Origin: an uncultured Eubacteriales bacterium
GTDB taxonomy: Bacteria > Bacillota > Clostridia > Oscillospirales > Oscillospiraceae
Assembly (NCBI GenBank): GCA_900549545.1
Contig: URPA01000045.1
Span: 1 to 15,266 of the forward strand
Direction: 5' to 3'
Length of the DNA: 15,266 nucleotides
Numbering within the stretch: the first letter of the stretch is position 1; each line of letters begins with the position of its first letter. The position numbers and the translations under genes are program-made. Shown piece by piece: positions 5,964 through 15,264 of this stretch. The notes under the pieces are model-generated. The model searched no databases. It was not told where the DNA came from and saw only the letters and a list, made by a program, of their open reading frames with translations.

Positions 5964-7958
5964 ATGAAGTGTAAGGAGTGGATAATTCCATACGAGCGGC
6001 CCACGGTTCCGGAGGAGCTCCGGGCTTTGGGCTATGGTTCGCTGCTCAGCTTGGTGCTGTCACTGCGCGGCGTGGTGACGGCGGCGGCAGCGCGCCGCCT
6101 CATAGAGGGCGTGGGTGAGCAGCTTTATGACCCGCTGCTGATGACCGGCATGGCCGAGGCCGCAGAGCGCATTGACCGCGCTGTCGACGCAGGGGAGACT
6201 GTCGCCGTCTACGGGGATTACGATGTGGACGGGATAACCTCCGCCTGCCTGATGACGGACTATCTGCGCAGCCGGGGGCTTCGCTGCATTCCCTACATAC
6301 CCGACCGCAACAGCGAGGGTTACGGGCTCAACTGTGCAGCGCTTGAGAGCCTGCGCCAGCGGGGCGCAAGCCTTGTAATAACTGTGGACTGCGGCATAAC
6401 CGCCGTGGAGGAGGCCCGCTTTGCCGCCGGGCTGGGGCTTGATCTCATAATAACCGACCACCACGAATGTAAATCCGGTGAGCTGCCGGACGCAGTGGCT
6501 GTAATAGACTGCAAGCGCGAGGGGGATAATTATCCCAACAGGGACCTTGCGGGCGTGGGCGTTGCGCTGAAGCTTGTGTGCGCCTGCGAGGGCGGCGAGG
6601 AGATTGCCCAGCGCTATTGCGACCTTGTCGCCATCGGCACGATTGCCGATGTCATGCCCCTGACGGGGGAAAACCGCTGCCTTGTGCGCATGGGCTTAAA
6701 GCAGCTCGGCCGCAGCCCGCGGCCCGGTATCGCCGCCATATTGCACGAGGCGGGGATGGACCTTAAAAAGCTCACAGCCTCGGCCATAGGCTTTGGCCTT
6801 GCACCAAGGCTCAACGCTGCGGGCAGGCTTGGGCAGGCTTATTACTCGGCAAAGCTCATAATGTGCAAAAATGACGCGGACGCCGCCGCTCTCTCCGCCA
6901 CGCTCTGCGAGCTTAACCACCGCCGCCAGAGCATCGAGACGGAGATCTGGCAGCAGGCCTCCGCCATGATTGGCGACAGGGAGCCCGAAAACCCCATTGT
7001 CCTCGCCGGGGACGACTGGAACCCCGGTGTCATCGGCATTGCCGCCTCCCGCCTTGCCGAGCGCTATTCGATGCCCGCAATAATGATCTGCTTTACCGGC
7101 GATGTGGGCAAGGGCTCCTGCCGCAGCTACGGAGGCTTTAACCTCTTCGAGGCGCTCTCGGCCTGCTCGGAGCATCTTATCAGCTTCGGCGGGCACGCGC
7201 TGGCCGCGGGCCTGAGCATAAGCCGGGATAAGCTTGATGATTTCCGCGCGGCGCTTGCGAAATACTACTCCGAAAACCGCCCTGCACCCTGCCCGGAGGT
7301 TCAGTGCGATCTGCTGATATCTGACCCCTCCCTGCTGACGGTGGATAACGTGCGGGAGCTGGATTTATTAGAGCCATACGGCAACGCAAACCCCAAGCCC
7401 ATCATGTGCATGAGCGGGGTGCGGCTGGAATCCGTCTCCGCCATTGGCGGCGGAAAGCATATGCGCCTGCATGTGCGCCTGGGTCAGGCCGGGTTTGACG
7501 GGGTGTTCTTCTCGCACACGCCGGAGGAGCTGATGCTCAGGGCCGGAGATCGGGTGGATGTGGCCTTCACGCCGCAGATAAACGAGTTTCGCGGCAGCAC
7601 CTCGGTGCAGCTTTTAGTCAAGGCCCTGCGTATACACGAGGATGACGGCCTGTGCCGGAGCATTCTCTCCGGTGAGCGGCGGCTCATGTGGGCGCTGGCC
7701 CCTTACCGGCCCAGCCGGGCGGAGTTTGCCCGGGTCTGGCGCTCCATCGACGGCCCCCTGCCCATGACGGCGGAGGAGATGCTCCGCCGCTGCCCGCCGG
7801 GCATGGAGGAGGAGAAATACTGCCTGTGCCTGATGGCCTTTTTGGAGGCCGGGCTTTTAGGCAGTGATGACGGGCGCATCTTCGGCGCGCGCCCCGTGCA
7901 GGTTGACGGCAAGGCCGACCTTGAGGCCACCAGCCTCATAATGGCTTTGCATTACTGA
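5964..7958 (+). CDS. recJ: Single-stranded-DNA-specific exonuclease RecJ
   Basis: 5'-to-3' exonuclease on single-stranded DNA, acting in recombination and mismatch/base-excision repair. 664 residues: longer than E. coli RecJ, shorter than the B. subtilis protein. The DHH phosphoesterase core is clear, with YGDYDVDG (83-90), VDCGIT (141-146) and DHHE (165-168) providing the metal-binding Asp and His residues. The DHHA1 part has GGHALAAG (409-416). An OB-fold-like segment and a variable C-terminal tail follow. ATG at 5964 follows GAAGGATAG, a moderate ribosome binding site. First gene of a cluster with rel, dtd and an MBL-fold hydrolase, an order conserved in many Firmicutes. Confidence 0.95.
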   Translation: MKCKEWIIPYERPTVPEELRALGYGSLLSLVLSLRGVVTAAAARRLIEGVGEQLYDPLLMTGMAEAAERIDRAVDAGETVAVYGDYDVDGITSACLMTDYLRSRGLRCIPYIPDRNSEGYGLNCAALESLRQRGASLVITVDCGITAVEEARFAAGLGLDLIITDHHECKSGELPDAVAVIDCKREGDNYPNRDLAGVGVALKLVCACEGGEEIAQRYCDLVAIGTIADVMPLTGENRCLVRMGLKQLGRSPRPGIAAILHEAGMDLKKLTASAIGFGLAPRLNAAGRLGQAYYSAKLIMCKNDADAAALSATLCELNHRRQSIETEIWQQASAMIGDREPENPIVLAGDDWNPGVIGIAASRLAERYSMPAIMICFTGDVGKGSCRSYGGFNLFEALSACSEHLISFGGHALAAGLSISRDKLDDFRAALAKYYSENRPAPCPEVQCDLLISDPSLLTVDNVRELDLLEPYGNANPKPIMCMSGVRLESVSAIGGGKHMRLHVRLGQAGFDGVFFSHTPEELMLRAGDRVDVAFTPQINEFRGSTSVQLLVKALRIHEDDGLCRSILSGERRLMWALAPYRPSRAEFARVWRSIDGPLPMTAEEMLRRCPPGMEEEKYCLCLMAFLEAGLLGSDDGRIFGARPVQVDGKADLEATSLIMALHY

Positions 7959-7972
7959 TAAGAAGTGTTTTT

Positions 7973-10207
<2,235 letters not shown>

Positions 10208-10221
10208 AAGGATAGAACATT

Positions 10222-10665
10222 ATGAGAGCAGTTGTTACAAGAGTTAAATCCGCCTCCGTCAGCATTGGCGGAGCAGTCCATGGTCAGATCGGCAAGGGCT
10301 TTCTGGTGCTGCTTGGCGTTCATAAGGACGATACGCCCGCTCAGGCCGAGAAGATCGCCGACAAAATTTGCGGCCTGCGCGTGTTTGAGGATGAGGGCGG
10401 CAAGATGAACCTCAACCTCGAGACGGCGGGCGGTGAGCTGCTTATCGTCAGCCAGTTCACGCTCTATGCCGATGCCCGCTCCCGCCGCCCCGGCTTCACG
10501 GCCGCAGCAAGGCCGGATACCGCCGTGCCGCTCTACGAGCAGGTGTGCGCCCTGTGCCGGGAGCGCGGCTTCAATGTGCAGACGGGCGAGTTTGGCGCGG
10601 ATATGCTGGTCGAATCAATAAACGACGGACCTGTTACAATAATTTTGGATACGGAGGAGCTTTGA
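10222..10665 (+). CDS. dtd: D-aminoacyl-tRNA deacylase
   Basis: Cytoplasmic proofreading enzyme that removes D-amino acids (and glycine from mischarged tRNA) from tRNA. 147 residues, about the usual length. Both signature motifs are present: SQFTLYAD at 77-84, with Thr80 in the usual active-site place, and GPVT near the C-terminus (136-139), whose Gly-cisPro gives chiral selectivity. The middle motif RRPGFTAAARPD also fits. ATG at 10222 is 14 nt after rel, with AAAAGGA upstream. Genes for Rel and Dtd sit together in many Firmicutes. Confidence 0.95.
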   Translation: MRAVVTRVKSASVSIGGAVHGQIGKGFLVLLGVHKDDTPAQAEKIADKICGLRVFEDEGGKMNLNLETAGGELLIVSQFTLYADARSRRPGFTAAARPDTAVPLYEQVCALCRERGFNVQTGEFGADMLVESINDGPVTIILDTEEL

Positions 10666-11274
10666 ATGCTGATTAAAACTCTGCCCGTGGGGCAATTTGA
10701 GACTAACTGTTATATCGTCACCAACGAGAAGACGCTTGAGTGCGTCGTCATCGACCCGGGCGACGAGAGCAACACCATCATGGACTATCTTGAGGAAAAC
10801 CACCTCAAGTGCCGCGCCATCATGCTGACCCATGGCCACATGGACCATACCGGCGCTGTCGCCGCCGTCATGGAGGAGACCGGCGCCCCCGTCTACATGA
10901 ACGCGAGGGACGATGTGAAGGACGGGGCGGAGATGTTCGCGGGCTTCCCCCTGCCCGAGGGCGGCCGGCACTATGACGATGGGGATAAGCTTGAGTTTGC
11001 GGGGCTTAGCTTTGAGATAATGGCCACACCGGGGCACACTCCCGGCGGCGTCACTATCCGCTGCGAAAACGCCCTCTTCACCGGGGATACGCTCTTTTGC
11101 GGCAGCTGCGGCAGGGTCGACCTGCCCGGCGGCGATATGCAGACGGAGCTTGAGTCCCTGCGGCGCATCTGCGCCCTGCCGGGGGATTATGAGGTCTATC
11201 CCGGGCACATGGGCAGCTCCACTTTAGAGCGGGAGCGTATGTTCAACTATTATTGCAGAGCCGCAATGGCATAA
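10666..11274 (+). CDS. MBL-fold metallohydrolase (glyoxalase II-like)
   Basis: 202 residues with the metallo-beta-lactamase fold. The metal-binding motif is THGHMDHTG (His56, His58, Asp60, His61), followed by His in TPGHTPGG, Asp in FTGDTLFCGSCGRVD and the late His in YPGHMGSST, so both metal sites look complete. Members of this group hydrolyse thioesters such as S-lactoylglutathione or act on unknown thiol adducts; the substrate here is not known. The ATG directly abuts the dtd stop codon and uses a GGAGG lying inside dtd, so it is tightly coupled. Last gene of the recJ-led group. A weak 6-bp inverted repeat (11274-11279/11299-11304) follows but is not a convincing terminator. Confidence 0.93.
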   Translation: MLIKTLPVGQFETNCYIVTNEKTLECVVIDPGDESNTIMDYLEENHLKCRAIMLTHGHMDHTGAVAAVMEETGAPVYMNARDDVKDGAEMFAGFPLPEGGRHYDDGDKLEFAGLSFEIMATPGHTPGGVTIRCENALFTGDTLFCGSCGRVDLPGGDMQTELESLRRICALPGDYEVYPGHMGSSTLERERMFNYYCRAAMA

Positions 11275-11283
11275 ATGCCTGAT

Positions 11284-11309
11284 TTGAAAGCCCAAACTGG
11301 CATTATAAT
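11284..11309 (+). promoter_or_regulatory. Possible weak promoter before the nucleotidyltransferase gene
   Basis: A perfect -10 TATAAT (11304-11309) is present, but the best -35 (TTGAAA, 11284-11289) is only 14 bp away, shorter than the optimum. The gene may also be read through from the upstream operon. Confidence 0.3.
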
Positions 11310-11358
11310 TTACTACAACAGACATAATTTTTGCGGTTTACCGCAGGGAGGATTTACA

Positions 11359-12267
11359 ATGCAGGAACCTTCACTTGTCATTCTGGCAGCGGGCATGGGC
11401 AGCCGCTTCGGCGGGCTCAAGCAGATAACCCCCGTTGACGAGCATGGCCACGCCATTATTGACTTTTCGCTGTATGACGCGTACCGCGCTGGCTTTCGCA
11501 AGGTGATTTTCGTCATCAAGGATGAGATTGACGCGGACTTCAAGGACTTTATCGGCCACCGCATGGAGAAGTATTTCGATGTGCGCTACGCCTATCAGCG
11601 GCTCGACGCTCTGCCCGAGGGCTATTCCGTGCCCGAGGGCCGCTCCAAGCCCTGGGGCACGGCTCAGGCGGTGCTCAGCGCGGCGGGCGAGATTGACGGG
11701 CCCTTCGCCGTCATCAACGCCGATGATTTCTATGGCTGCGGCGCGTACAAGGCCATGTATGACTTCCTCAAAAGCAATGAGGACGACTCTTGCAGCTCCA
11801 TGGTGGGCTATAAGCTCATAAACACCGTCACAGAGAACGGCTCTGTCGCCCGCGGCATCTGCGAGGTGGAGGAGGGATATCTCACCGGCGTCACAGAGCG
11901 CGTCAAGATATTCAAGCGCGGTGAGGATGCCGAGTACACCGAGGATGATGTTAACTTCGTCCCCCTGTCCGGGCAGTGCACCGTGTCCATGAACTTCTGG
12001 GGCTTCCCCGCCGCGGTGCTCAACAAATTCCGCGACCTCTTCCCAGCCTGGCTTGACAAGAACCTCAAGCTCAATCCCCTCAAGGCTGAGTATTTCCTGC
12101 CCTATGTGGTCAATTCCGTTCTCGAGAGCGGAGAGGGCAGGGTCCGTGTGCTCGATTGCCACGAGGTCTGGTCGGGTGTCACCTACCGCGAGGATCTGGA
12201 GAGCGTGAAGAGCTATATCGCGTCTCTGCGCAGTGAGGGGCTCTACCCTGAAACGATGCTTGACTGA
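11359..12267 (+). CDS. Sugar-1-phosphate nucleotidyltransferase-like protein (NTP_transferase family)
   Basis: Predicted cytoplasmic enzyme joining a sugar 1-phosphate to a nucleotide. 302 residues from ATG 11359. That start is preceded by GGGAGG (11346-11351) and puts the NTP-binding motif LAAGMGSRFGGLKQ at residues 9-22. An in-frame ATG at 11275, abutting the previous stop, lacks a ribosome binding site and adds a non-conserved leader. The metal-binding acidic motif NADDF is at 120-124, after SKPWGTAQAVL, also typical of the fold. It lies 15 nt before galE, so a role in UDP- or dTDP-sugar metabolism is likely. It does not look like a standard GalU or GlmU, and the substrate is not determined. 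Confidence 0.85.
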   Translation: MQEPSLVILAAGMGSRFGGLKQITPVDEHGHAIIDFSLYDAYRAGFRKVIFVIKDEIDADFKDFIGHRMEKYFDVRYAYQRLDALPEGYSVPEGRSKPWGTAQAVLSAAGEIDGPFAVINADDFYGCGAYKAMYDFLKSNEDDSCSSMVGYKLINTVTENGSVARGICEVEEGYLTGVTERVKIFKRGEDAEYTEDDVNFVPLSGQCTVSMNFWGFPAAVLNKFRDLFPAWLDKNLKLNPLKAEYFLPYVVNSVLESGEGRVRVLDCHEVWSGVTYREDLESVKSYIASLRSEGLYPETMLD

Positions 12268-12282
12268 GAAAGGAGAAAAGCA

Positions 12283-13302
12283 ATGAATGTTCTTGTTACC
12301 GGCGGCGCCGGGTATATCGGCAGCCACACCTGCGTTGAGCTTCTCGAGAGAGGCTACGGCGTTGTTGTCATTGACAACCTCGTCAATTCCAGCGTCAAAT
12401 CCCTTGAGCGCGTTGAGCAGATAACCGGCAAAAAGGTCGAGTTTTATCAGGAGGATGTGCGCAACCGCGCCGCTCTTGACAGGATTCTTGAAAAGCACGA
12501 TATCGGCTGCGCCATTCACTTTGCCGGCCTCAAGGCCGTGGGTGAGTCGGTCGCGATGCCGCTTGAGTATTACGACAACAACCTTTTCTCCACCGTCACC
12601 CTGTGTGAGGCGATGCGTGACCACGGCGTGAAGGATATCGTCTTCTCCTCCTCCGCGACTGTCTACTCCGGGGATAATGACATGCCCCTGCGCGAAGGCT
12701 CGAGAACCGGCATGTGCTCCAATCCCTACGGCTGGACGAAGTATATGTCCGAGCAGATCATGCGCGACATGGCCTTTGCCGACAAGGACTGGGCGGTTGC
12801 CCTCCTGCGGTATTTTAACCCCATCGGCGCGCACCCCAGCGGGCTTATCGGCGAGGACCCCAAGGGCATACCCAATAACCTCATGCCCTACATTTCCCAG
12901 GTTGCGGTCGGCCGGCGCAAGGAGCTGAGCGTATTCGGCAACGATTATGACACACCCGACGGCACCGGCGTGCGCGATTACATCCATGTTGTGGACCTCG
13001 CGCGCGGTCATGTGGCGGCCATCGAGTATATGCAGAAAAATCACCGCGGCGAGAGCGTCTTTAACCTCGGTACCGGCACGGGTTACAGCGTGCTGGATAT
13101 GGTCAAGGCCTTCAGCCGCGTCACCGGGCGGGAGATCCCCTATAAGATAGTTGACCGCCGCCCCGGCGATTTGGCCACCGTCTACTCCAGCCCCGACAAG
13201 AGCGCCGAGCTTCTCGGCTGGAAGGCACAGTACAGCCTTGACGACATGTGCCGCGATGCCTGGAACTGGCAGTCCAAGAATCCTATGGGATATGAAGGCT
13301 AA
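12283..13302 (+). CDS. galE: UDP-glucose 4-epimerase
   Basis: Interconverts UDP-glucose and UDP-galactose using bound NAD. 339 residues, the usual length. The NAD-binding motif GGAGYIG is at 7-13. The catalytic residues keep the numbering of the E. coli enzyme: Ser124 in SSSATVY, and Tyr149 and Lys153 in NPYGWTK. Further family segments are VALLRYFNPIGAHPSG and GTGVRDYIHVVDLARGH. ATG at 12283 follows AAAGGAG. Paired with the nucleotidyltransferase gene and followed at once by a strong terminator. Some homologues also take UDP-GlcNAc; this cannot be told here. Confidence 0.96.
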   Translation: MNVLVTGGAGYIGSHTCVELLERGYGVVVIDNLVNSSVKSLERVEQITGKKVEFYQEDVRNRAALDRILEKHDIGCAIHFAGLKAVGESVAMPLEYYDNNLFSTVTLCEAMRDHGVKDIVFSSSATVYSGDNDMPLREGSRTGMCSNPYGWTKYMSEQIMRDMAFADKDWAVALLRYFNPIGAHPSGLIGEDPKGIPNNLMPYISQVAVGRRKELSVFGNDYDTPDGTGVRDYIHVVDLARGHVAAIEYMQKNHRGESVFNLGTGTGYSVLDMVKAFSRVTGREIPYKIVDRRPGDLATVYSSPDKSAELLGWKAQYSLDDMCRDAWNWQSKNPMGYEG

Positions 13303-13308
13303 TATACG

Positions 13309-13345
13309 CAACACAGCACCCCGCCTTCGGCGGGGTGCTGTGTTG
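13309..13345 (+). terminator. Rho-independent terminator after galE
   Basis: A perfect 17-bp GC-rich stem (13309-13325 with 13329-13345) around a TTC loop lies 6 nt past the galE stop. Only a short T-rich tract follows. Because it is symmetrical, it may also stop minus-strand transcripts from the converging deaminase gene. Confidence 0.85.
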
Positions 13346-13369
13346 TTATGTCTACTATTTTATGCTAAT

Positions 13370-13399
13370 TATATTATGTCAATAAGTTTACATAATATA
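13370..13399. terminator. AT-rich inverted repeat downstream of the deaminase gene
   Basis: TATATTATGT (13370-13379) and ACATAATATA (13390-13399) form a 10-bp stem with a 10-nt loop, directly after the stop of the minus-strand deaminase gene. It could help 3'-end formation, but it is AT-only at the base, so a terminator role is weak. Confidence 0.35.
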
Positions 13400-13400
13400 T

Positions 13401-13868
13401 TCATCCTTTGCCGTGCCCGGCGAAGTAGGCGCGCAGGACTTTCATGCTCTCTTCTCTCAGCACGCCGCCGGTGACCTGGGGCTGGTGGAAGGAGTGTTCA
13501 AACACCATCGCGCGGCACCGGCAGCCCTCTTCCCCGATAATCTCGCCCAGATCCATGTCACTCGCGCCATAGACCATGCGCCCAAGCTTGACCCAGACCA
13601 TGGCCCCGGAGCACATGAAGCAGGGCTCGCAGCTCGTATAGAGGGTGTAATCGCTCAAATCGGTGATTCCCGTCTCGGCGCAGAAGCGGCGGATAAGCCC
13701 CATCTCGGCGTGAAAGCTCGGGTCGTGGGCGGTGTAAATCTGGTTCTCGTTTTCAAAAACGACTTCCCCATCCTTCACCAGCACCGCACCAAAGGGCTCG
13801 TTCCCATGCTCCACCGCAAGCTTTGCAAGCTCTATCGCCCGCGCCATAAACTTCTCGTCAATATTCAT
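13401..13868 (-). CDS. Cytidine/guanine-deaminase-fold nucleoside deaminase (GuaD/TadA-like)
   Basis: Zinc-dependent hydrolytic deaminase of 155 residues. The zinc site is complete: HAE at 53-55 (His ligand plus catalytic Glu) and the CEPCFMC segment, with Cys83 and Cys86 as ligands. The stretch EPFGAVLVKDGEVV and the length suit either guanine deaminase or tRNA adenosine deaminase. The sequence TAHDPSFHAEM before the catalytic Glu is closer to GuaD-like small-molecule deaminases (HDPTAHAE in B. subtilis GuaD, from memory) than to TadA (usually ...HAEMIAI). ATG at 13868 follows AGGAGA. It has its own promoter and lies beside a purine-nucleoside-type lipoprotein gene, which fits purine or pyrimidine salvage. 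The substrate is inferred. Confidence 0.88.
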   Translation of the reverse strand: MNIDEKFMARAIELAKLAVEHGNEPFGAVLVKDGEVVFENENQIYTAHDPSFHAEMGLIRRFCAETGITDLSDYTLYTSCEPCFMCSGAMVWVKLGRMVYGASDMDLGEIIGEEGCRCRAMVFEHSFHQPQVTGGVLREESMKVLRAYFAGHGKG

Positions 13869-13923
13869 GTCTCTCTCCTGTTTAGTTTACATAATTCATC
13901 AAAAGATCTTCTTTTGCGCTGCT

Positions 13924-13952
13924 ATTTTACACTATAACATAAGTTTAGACAA
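13924..13952 (-). promoter_or_regulatory. Promoter of the deaminase gene
   Basis: On the minus strand, -35 TTGTCT (13947-13952), a 17-bp spacer and -10 TAAAAT (13924-13929). It gives a leader of about 50 nt. It lies downstream of the NUP-family gene terminator, so the two genes are separate transcription units. Confidence 0.55.
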
Positions 13953-13978
13953 CACTAAATAATATCTGTCAATGGTAA

Positions 13979-14013
13979 AAAAATTGCGCTCCGCAAGGCG
14001 GAGCGCAATTTTT
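13979..14013 (-). terminator. Rho-independent terminator of the NUP-family lipoprotein gene
   Basis: A perfect 16-bp stem (14013-13998 with 13994-13979) around a 3-nt loop, with GC-rich core GCGCTCCGC and a U-run in minus-strand RNA. It begins 9 nt after the stop codon at 14023. Confidence 0.9.
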
Positions 14014-14022
14014 ATGGGTCTA

Positions 14023-15096
14023 TCAGAGGGTGCCGTCAAGAATCGCGTCAACAACGATGCTGCCGACGGTGAAGTTATTCTTCATGGCGGTGGCAAAGAT
14101 GTCGGCGGACTCGACGCTCTCCTCGGAGGCGAGGGAGTCAACAAAGTTCGGATCCCACAGGCTCTCGGGGGTCATGCCGTTCATGAAAGCGTCGGTGTTG
14201 ACAGAGTCGCGGATGATGATGTATCTGTCGAGCATGCCCAGACGGTCAAGAACGACAGCGAGGGCAACATCTTCCATCTCGGTCAGGGCGTAGGGATCGG
14301 GGCAGCCATAGGTCTCGACCATGAGCAGGGCGTTATTGTGGTCATACTCGCCCTTCCAGTAGTTATCGCCGGAGACGGTGGTGCCGCGCAGGACCATGGG
14401 GTCACGGACGGCCCAGTCGGCGTTATCAAAGGTGACGGCCATGAAGTTGCGGGTAACATCGGTGGTCTCAAGCTCAACGTCCTTCACCAGGTCGTAAACC
14501 TTGTCCATGAGCTCGGGATTGAGGATCTTGTAAGCGGAGCTGTCGTAGCCGCCGTCGTGGTACCAGGTGGTTGCGGTCTGGTCGGACAGCTCTCTGGCAT
14601 CGGCATGGTGGCCAAGGTCAAAGTCAACAGCGGCGGTGATGACGAACACATCACCCATGGTGCCGTACTCAACGGCGGAACCGGCGCAGCCGGTGCTTAT
14701 GACATACGCCTCAGAGAAATCAAAACGCTCGTCCATGAGAACAGCCTGAAGGCTCAGCGCGGTGTTGACCTTGCCCATGCCGGTCACATACAGGGCAACG
14801 CCGTCCTTGACGTAGAGCTTGTTGCCCTCAAAGCCGCCGACAATGTCGTACTCCTCGCCGCCGTCGCAGTAGGCCTCATAGTAATACTGAGCCTCGCCGG
14901 GGAAGTCGCCGGCCATCTCGCCGTTTTCAAACTTGGGCAGAATGAGAGCCTTGATCTGGATCTTCTCGTTCTGGACTTCAGGGGCCTCGGTCTCCTCCAC
15001 GGGCTCCGCGCTGGGGGCGGGGGCGGACTGCTGGCCGCAGGCGCACAGTGCAAACACCATGCACAGGGTGAGAACAAGCGCTAAGATTCTTTTCAT
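14023..15096 (-). CDS. Lipoprotein of the purine nucleoside permease/phosphorylase-like (NUP) family
   Basis: 357 residues from ATG 15096, which has AGGAGG at 15104-15109 and begins a clear lipoprotein signal (lipobox L17-C18-A19-C20). An in-frame extension to 15165 would hide it. An Ala/Pro/Glu linker follows, then a domain with the features of the NUP family (PF06516, by recall): DFPGEAQYYYEAY, ALYVTGMGKVNTALSLQAVL, YVISTGCAGSAVEYG and ALTEMEDVALAVVLDRLG. Despite the name permease, the protein has no membrane segments beyond the signal, and the family resembles nucleoside phosphorylases. Here it would be anchored outside the cell, perhaps binding or cleaving nucleosides. Single-gene unit with its own terminator; its promoter was not seen in the window. 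The family is likely, the activity is not established. Confidence 0.85.
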   Translation of the reverse strand: MKRILALVLTLCMVFALCACGQQSAPAPSAEPVEETEAPEVQNEKIQIKALILPKFENGEMAGDFPGEAQYYYEAYCDGGEEYDIVGGFEGNKLYVKDGVALYVTGMGKVNTALSLQAVLMDERFDFSEAYVISTGCAGSAVEYGTMGDVFVITAAVDFDLGHHADARELSDQTATTWYHDGGYDSSAYKILNPELMDKVYDLVKDVELETTDVTRNFMAVTFDNADWAVRDPMVLRGTTVSGDNYWKGEYDHNNALLMVETYGCPDPYALTEMEDVALAVVLDRLGMLDRYIIIRDSVNTDAFMNGMTPESLWDPNFVDSLASEESVESADIFATAMKNNFTVGSIVVDAILDGTL

Positions 15097-15119
15097 CGTC
15101 TTTCCTCCTAAGTTAAGCA

Positions 15120-15264
15120 GACGGGAGTCGAACCATGCCGGTTTTAACAGGCAAATTTTCCCCAATACATCGTTAAGTGTCTTGGCAATATCAACGGATA
15201 TTCCCCGCGACCCTTGCCTCGTCTTGGAAAAAATTTGCTCTGTTAAAACTGCTTCGCACCCGTC
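15120..15264 (-). other. Long hairpin element upstream of the NUP-family lipoprotein gene, unidentified
   Basis: Two arms fold together: 15141-15150 with 15240-15249 (10 bp, GTTTTAACAG/CTGTTAAAAC), 15151-15165 with 15224-15238 (15 bp) and, at the base, GACGGG (15120-15125) with CCCGTC (15259-15264). The middle (15166-15223) holds a smaller stem AATATC/GATATT (15187-15202). In minus-strand RNA the 15-bp arm pairs completely, with two G-U wobbles; in plus-strand RNA the same positions are C/A mismatches. It ends 11 nt before the ribosome binding site. I do not recognise it as a known riboswitch, tRNA or transposon end. Confidence 0.6.

Noticed and set aside
11371..13314. A 647-codon open frame on the minus strand opposite the nucleotidyltransferase and galE genes
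   Set aside because: It mirrors two well-supported genes. Its translation has no recognisable domain and it lacks a good ribosome binding site. Long antisense frames are expected in GC-rich codon usage.
13972..15084. A 370-codon open frame on the plus strand opposite the NUP-family gene
   Set aside because: Antisense shadow: it runs through the terminator hairpin of the real gene, is Gly/Val/His-rich without motifs and has no promoter.
15121..15138. GGTTCGACTCCC on the minus strand looks like the T-loop of a tRNA or tmRNA
   Set aside because: The bases on either side do not form a T-stem, there is no acceptor stem, anticodon arm or CCA end, and the segment is part of the long hairpin.
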